A stretch of DNA of 64,000 bases from Chitinophagales bacterium (GTDB lineage: Bacteria > Bacteroidota > Bacteroidia > Chitinophagales > Chitinophagaceae), in NCBI GenBank assembly GCA_017303455.1, contig JAFLBM010000011.1:1-64000 (forward strand), in the 5' to 3' direction. Position numbers and translations under genes: made by a program. The notes below the pieces were generated by a model. That model was not told the origin of the DNA and searched no databases. It saw nothing but the letters and a program-made list of their open reading frames with translations. This document shows positions 60,388-64,000 of the stretch, in pieces. Every line of letters starts with the position of its first letter. The first letter of the stretch is position 1.

Positions 60388-60969
60388 ATGAAAAAATTAG
60401 TACTCCTCCTATACTCTATTTTGATTCTTATTTCCTGCAAAAAAAAGACAGATAGTGCTCCCATTAATCCCGGTCTGCAGGAGTTTCCCCAATCCTGGAT
60501 TTTTACCGTAGATGAGACACCTGATAAATATATTTACCTGAGAACAAACAGTGCAACTATGTTCCGCAAAAATGTATTACAATCCTACAGCCTTTTACAA
60601 CTGGCCATTGATGAGGACTGTGAGTTTGAAGTGGCACAATCAAGAAATGAAGCTAATAATAAAGATTGCTTTTCTATCCGCCTGGATAAAAACAAAAAAA
60701 TTTGGTGTGGCGTCGGCCCCTCCAGCAATCAGCAGGAAACTTTTATGTACACTTTAAACACCACCAGCACTGACCCCGGCGATAACTATAAATTTTTTCT
60801 CCATTTTATGCCCGCTGTAAATGGTGTTACTACAGTAGCTATTGAAAGTGTGTGGAAACCTGGATGGTATGTATCTGTCAACCCTCCCGGCTTCCAGTAT
60901 GCACAAAACCAGGTAACCATGCAACATGCAAACAGCCCTGAGCAAGCAACCCGTTGGCAATGCAGGTGA
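60388..60969 (+). CDS. Lipoprotein of unknown function
   Basis: 193 residues. Lipoprotein signal MKKLVLLLYSILILISCKKK (Cys at 17). The mature protein has WIFTVDETPDKYIYLRTNSA, MFRKNVLQSYSLLQLAIDED, CFSIRLDKNKKIWCGVGPSS and a last part VWKPGWYVSVNPPGFQY with TMQHANSPEQATRWQCR, an arrangement like a beta-trefoil or related all-beta fold. No certain family. The 3' end overlaps the following orphan T9SS tail in another frame. Confidence 0.65.
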   Translation: MKKLVLLLYSILILISCKKKTDSAPINPGLQEFPQSWIFTVDETPDKYIYLRTNSATMFRKNVLQSYSLLQLAIDEDCEFEVAQSRNEANNKDCFSIRLDKNKKIWCGVGPSSNQQETFMYTLNTTSTDPGDNYKFFLHFMPAVNGVTTVAIESVWKPGWYVSVNPPGFQYAQNQVTMQHANSPEQATRWQCR

Positions 60970-61166
60970 ACATTCAGTCATTAAAAACGGAAACCCTGTT
61001 ATTTCGCCTGTTTGGTGCGGATGGGAAAAAAAATGCCTCAAAATATTTTAACGTCGTTAATGGCAGCAATTTGTTTGACTGGAATTTACAGCCGATTACG
61101 GCAGGCACGTATTTCATTGCTGCCGTAAATAATCAATTTAAAACATTGCGGGTCATTAAAAAATAA
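60954..61166 (+). pseudogene. Orphan T9SS type A sorting-tail remnant
   Basis: A 70-residue frame (VNIQSLKTETLLFRLFGADG, NASKYFNVVNGSNLFDWNLQ, PITAGTYFIAAVNNQFKTL) that is a plain T9SS C-terminal sorting domain with no signal peptide or passenger. It begins 16 nt before the end of the lipoprotein gene in the -1 frame relative to it. It is best read as the 3' remnant of a gene whose 5' part was replaced; direct fusion to the lipoprotein would need a frameshift and would combine a lipid anchor with a T9SS tail. Confidence 0.6.
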
Positions 61167-61174
61167 TCAGACAG

Positions 61175-64000
61175 ATGATAAGAAAAATAAGCGTCCTTGT
61201 ATTGTTGCTTGCAGTTGCTCATTACTTACATGCACAATCAGTAGGTATTGGCACCATTACACCCAGCAGCAGCGCTATGCTGGAAATTCAAAGCAGTGAT
61301 AAAGGCTTACTGATTCCCCGGACTTCCACAACCACCCGCAATACCATTCCCGGAGTTAAAGGCTTGCTCGTATATGATACCACCACCAGCAGCTTTTGGT
61401 TTTATACCGGAAGTGCATGGACAGAGTCTGCTACCGGCAATAATGTATGGAGTGTTAACGGCAATGCCGGAACCAGCCCATCCGCCAATTATATCGGCAC
61501 ATCCGATAATGCCAATGTTGTTTTTAAAAGGGCAAATACAAGAGCAGGTTTACTAGCCACAGGCAATACTTCATTCGGCGTTAGTGCTTTAAATGAGTTG
61601 GGCACAGGTAATAACAATACGGCTACCGGTTATCGTTCCCTGTTTTCAAACACCACCGGTGACAGGAACAGTGCCTACGGGCAATTTTCGTTATACTACA
61701 ATACTACAGGTGACTTTAATGTGGCTATTGGCAGCTATGCACTCGACTCAAATTTAACCGGCAATCATAACACGGCTGTAGGTACCAGCACCATGCTTGT
61801 CAATACAACCGGTAATTTTAATACAGCCATTGGCAGCGATGCCTTACGGTATAATGTAAGCGGCCTTCGTAATACAAGCGCAGGTTACCGCTCGTTGTTT
61901 TATAATACCAGCGGCATTAACAATACAGCAACCGGCTATCAATCGTTGAACGGGAATACAATTGGTTCTTACAATACAGCAACTGGCTTTCTGTCGCTTG
62001 CCGGTAATACCGATGGAACCAGTAATACGGCGAATGGTGCCAGCAGCCTGTACACGAACACCTCCGGTGAAAATAATACGGCTGTTGGCCTGGGAGCACT
62101 GTATAGCAACACAACGGCCAGTTTCAATACTGCTGTTGGAAGTTCATCGTTACTAAGCAACATTACCGGCACAAATAATACCGGGGTGGGATACCAATCA
62201 CTTTACTCAAACCTGGCAGATAATAATGCCGCCACCGGCTATCAATCGTTGTATAACAATACCAGTGGTCATTCCAATACGGCTATGGGTTCGCTATCAC
62301 TAAAAAACAACAGCACCGGTATGGAAAATACAGCGATCGGTTTTAATGCCAACCAGGCAAACACTACTGCAAGTAACAACACTTCGTTGGGCGCCCTTGC
62401 CCTCCGGTTTACCACTACCGGAGGTGGCAATACAGCTCTTGGCTATGCATCCATGAGTCAAAATAATACCGGCATAAGTAATACAAGTGTGGGTGCCTAT
62501 ACACTGTACTTTAACCAGGGCGATTATAATATTGGTCTGGGAAGTTTTGCACTCAACTTTAACAGCAGTGGCAATTATAATGTGGCAATTGGTGCCAATG
62601 CTTTACGGGATAATACAACCCGCAGTAACCTGGTGGCAGTTGGGTTCAATGCACTAAACAATAATGGTACAGGTGCCACACTAAGTACCCATGCTATTGC
62701 TAATACTGCTGTGGGAAGTAATGCGCTGTATGCTAATACCACGGGCAGCTACAATACAGGGCTTGGTTATTACTCCATGTTTACTAATACCACAGGTACA
62801 CATAACACCGCTGCGGGATATTTCTCGCTCTATAATAATACCGGTGGATCATCAAATAATGCATACGGATTCCAGGCGATGATGTTTAATGAGGTGGGAT
62901 ACTTTAATAATGCATTTGGCAATAGTGCATTATTGTTAAATACCAGCGGTCAATCTAATAATGCCTTTGGCGATGAAGCTTTGTATGCGAATACGTTTGG
63001 CGACAACAATAATGCTTTTGGTGCCCTTGCCTTACGGGCCAATACATCCGGTACAAAAAATAATGCCTTTGGTCATCAAACGCTTCGTAACAATACCACC
63101 GGCAATTCAAATATTGCTGTGGGATTGAATGCACTTTTTGCCAATACAACCGGCGACAACAACATCGCCATCGGCGAATTTGCATTGAATGCCAATACGG
63201 CTGCCAATAACAACACTGCTGTCGGCTATTATGCATTAAGTACCAATACCGGAACTGAGAACACAGCACTGGGCTACCATGCATTGAGGACCAATACCAC
63301 GGGTAATTCAAATACTGCTACCGGGAATAATAGTTTGTTCAGCAATACCACCGGCATACAAAATACTGCAACCGGAGGTTACGCCTTACAAAACAATTCA
63401 GCGGGGGATTATAATACCGCTGCCGGTTTTTTATCTCTCAGCGAAAATACCACCGGCACCCGGAATACTGCATCGGGCAATAATTCTTTAATTGCAAATA
63501 CCAGTGGTATTGGTAATACTGCTATTGGCACCAATGCCCTTACAACAAATACAACAGGAGATAACAACACCGCATTGGGAAGACAGGCCGATGTTTCATC
63601 CGCCAATCTCGGTAATGCTACTGCTATAGGCTATAATGCCACTGTTACCACCAGCAACCGGGTAGTGCTGGGCAACACCTCCGTCACCGTTATTGGCGGC
63701 TATGCAGGCTGGAGCCACCTGAGTGACAGCCGCTTTAAAAAAAGTATACAACCCAATGTAGCAGGCCTTGACTTTATAATGAAGCTGAACCCGGTTACCT
63801 ACACCATGGATGTGCAAAAGCTGGATGACTTCCTTGGCAAAAAAACTGAAACCTATAAAGACAGGACTGCTGCAATAGCTGCCCTTGCAGCTAAAGAACA
63901 AATAGTATATAGCGGTTTTGCTGCGCAGGAAGTAGAAAAAGCAGCAGCATCGGTGGGCTATAATTTCAGCGGGGTAATAAAACCGCAAAATGAAAAAGAC
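61175..64000 (+). CDS. Large secreted repeat protein with S74-type chaperone domain, 3' end outside the window
   Basis: 942 codons are in the window and the frame is still open at 64000. Signal peptide RKISVLVLLLAVAHYLHAQ, then VGIGTITPSSSAMLEIQSSD, a common start of Bacteroidota tail-fibre-like surface proteins. From residue 148 to 797 there are 38 consecutive repeats of about 17 residues, consensus NTAxGxxALxxNTTGxx, resembling YadA-head or phage tail-fibre beta-rolls. Then comes a short linker (NATAIGYNATVTTSNRVVLG) and a peptidase S74/intramolecular chaperone domain with S850-D851-S-R853-F-K855 in SDSRFKKSIQPNVAGLDFIM. The S74 domain is expected to assist trimerisation and cut itself off. 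No phage genes are nearby. Confidence 0.9.
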   Translation, partial: MIRKISVLVLLLAVAHYLHAQSVGIGTITPSSSAMLEIQSSDKGLLIPRTSTTTRNTIPGVKGLLVYDTTTSSFWFYTGSAWTESATGNNVWSVNGNAGTSPSANYIGTSDNANVVFKRANTRAGLLATGNTSFGVSALNELGTGNNNTATGYRSLFSNTTGDRNSAYGQFSLYYNTTGDFNVAIGSYALDSNLTGNHNTAVGTSTMLVNTTGNFNTAIGSDALRYNVSGLRNTSAGYRSLFYNTSGINNTATGYQSLNGNTIGSYNTATGFLSLAGNTDGTSNTANGASSLYTNTSGENNTAVGLGALYSNTTASFNTAVGSSSLLSNITGTNNTGVGYQSLYSNLADNNAATGYQSLYNNTSGHSNTAMGSLSLKNNSTGMENTAIGFNANQANTTASNNTSLGALALRFTTTGGGNTALGYASMSQNNTGISNTSVGAYTLYFNQGDYNIGLGSFALNFNSSGNYNVAIGANALRDNTTRSNLVAVGFNALNNNGTGATLSTHAIANTAVGSNALYANTTGSYNTGLGYYSMFTNTTGTHNTAAGYFSLYNNTGGSSNNAYGFQAMMFNEVGYFNNAFGNSALLLNTSGQSNNAFGDEALYANTFGDNNNAFGALALRANTSGTKNNAFGHQTLRNNTTGNSNIAVGLNALFANTTGDNNIAIGEFALNANTAANNNTAVGYYALSTNTGTENTALGYHALRTNTTGNSNTATGNNSLFSNTTGIQNTATGGYALQNNSAGDYNTAAGFLSLSENTTGTRNTASGNNSLIANTSGIGNTAIGTNALTTNTTGDNNTALGRQADVSSANLGNATAIGYNATVTTSNRVVLGNTSVTVIGGYAGWSHLSDSRFKKSIQPNVAGLDFIMKLNPVTYTMDVQKLDDFLGKKTETYKDRTAAIAALAAKEQIVYSGFAAQEVEKAAASVGYNFSGVIKPQNEKD

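Noticed and set aside
62955..63311. Antisense open frame rich in W, Y, H, C
   Set aside because: Shadow of the repeat protein in the opposite strand with odd composition.
61616..63565. Regular 51-bp DNA periodicity considered as a non-coding repeat or CRISPR
   Set aside because: It is coding throughout, with conserved 17-residue units and no spacer pattern.
61175..64000. Phage tail-fibre gene indicating a prophage
   Set aside because: No other phage gene in the window, a secretion signal is present, and such proteins are common chromosomal genes in Bacteroidota.

Overview
The window looks like chromosome of a Bacteroidota bacterium, most probably in or near the Chitinophagaceae. Supporting signs are two kinds of type IX secretion (T9SS) C-terminal sorting domain, an HU-CCDC81/SPOR protein, a propeller histidine kinase with a LytTR regulator, futalosine-pathway menaquinone genes (mqnE, mqnA), GDP-fucose synthesis, and eleven or more upstream sites matching the Bacteroidota -7 promoter element TAnnTTTG, often with TTG or TTTG 16-25 nt upstream. 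No rRNA, prophage, IS transposase or CRISPR array is visible.

Layout. 1-11.2 kb: housekeeping and small membrane genes (nucleoside transporter edge, mqnE, a frameshifted L-serine dehydratase, FKBP lipoprotein, HU-CCDC81 protein, cupin), then an A/T-rich PIN-like gene beside tRNA-Cys, a nucleoside phosphorylase-dapF pair, CorA, a Nudix hydrolase and a YhhQ-type transporter. 11.3-26.5 kb: a surface-glycan locus with a YfhO membrane protein, four glycosyltransferases, gmd-fcl for GDP-L-fucose, a large T9SS-secreted LamG/PKD protein, four methyltransferase-like genes and a GT11 fucosyltransferase that would use the GDP-fucose. 26.6-34.9 kb: a sensor kinase/LytTR pair, mqnA, purB, a GNAT gene and prfC (RF3). 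35-41.2 kb: accessory DNA with an Mrr-type restriction endonuclease flanked by hairpins, a T9SS-sorted protein, an NTF2-like protein, a RelE/ParE toxin-antitoxin pair and a dehydrogenase. 41.3-48.5 kb: small secreted and membrane proteins, a decayed small membrane-protein gene, and an ECF sigma/anti-sigma pair next to a beta-propeller lipoprotein, a CPVC thioredoxin-like protein and a DM13 lipoprotein. 48.6-59.7 kb: ABC permease, tsaD, a tRNA methyltransferase, an AlaDH/saccharopine-dehydrogenase-like enzyme, a TPR-CHAT protease-like protein, a DUF4382 lipoprotein, a second sigma/anti-sigma pair and hscB. 59.7-64 kb: a broken tRNA-Leu copy interrupted by a 20-bp palindrome, the intact tRNA-Leu(CAA), a small lipoprotein, an orphan T9SS tail, and the start of a long protein built of 38 consecutive 17-residue repeats ending in an S74-type chaperone domain.

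The most unusual features are in non-coding DNA. Several leaders and promoters are built from degenerate 7- or 8-nt tandem units: 11 exact heptamers before corA, nine heptads running in phase into the purB ATG, inverted heptads that could form a 21-bp RNA stem over the GNAT start codon just after the prfC stop, a heptad-containing prfC leader, and octads around the tsaD promoter and start. Other points to follow up are the palindrome-split tRNA-Leu copy, a 28-nt repeat present twice in the accessory region, and the hairpin pairs on both sides of the Mrr gene.

All calls come from reading the sequence; no database search was possible, so family assignments rest on recognised motifs.
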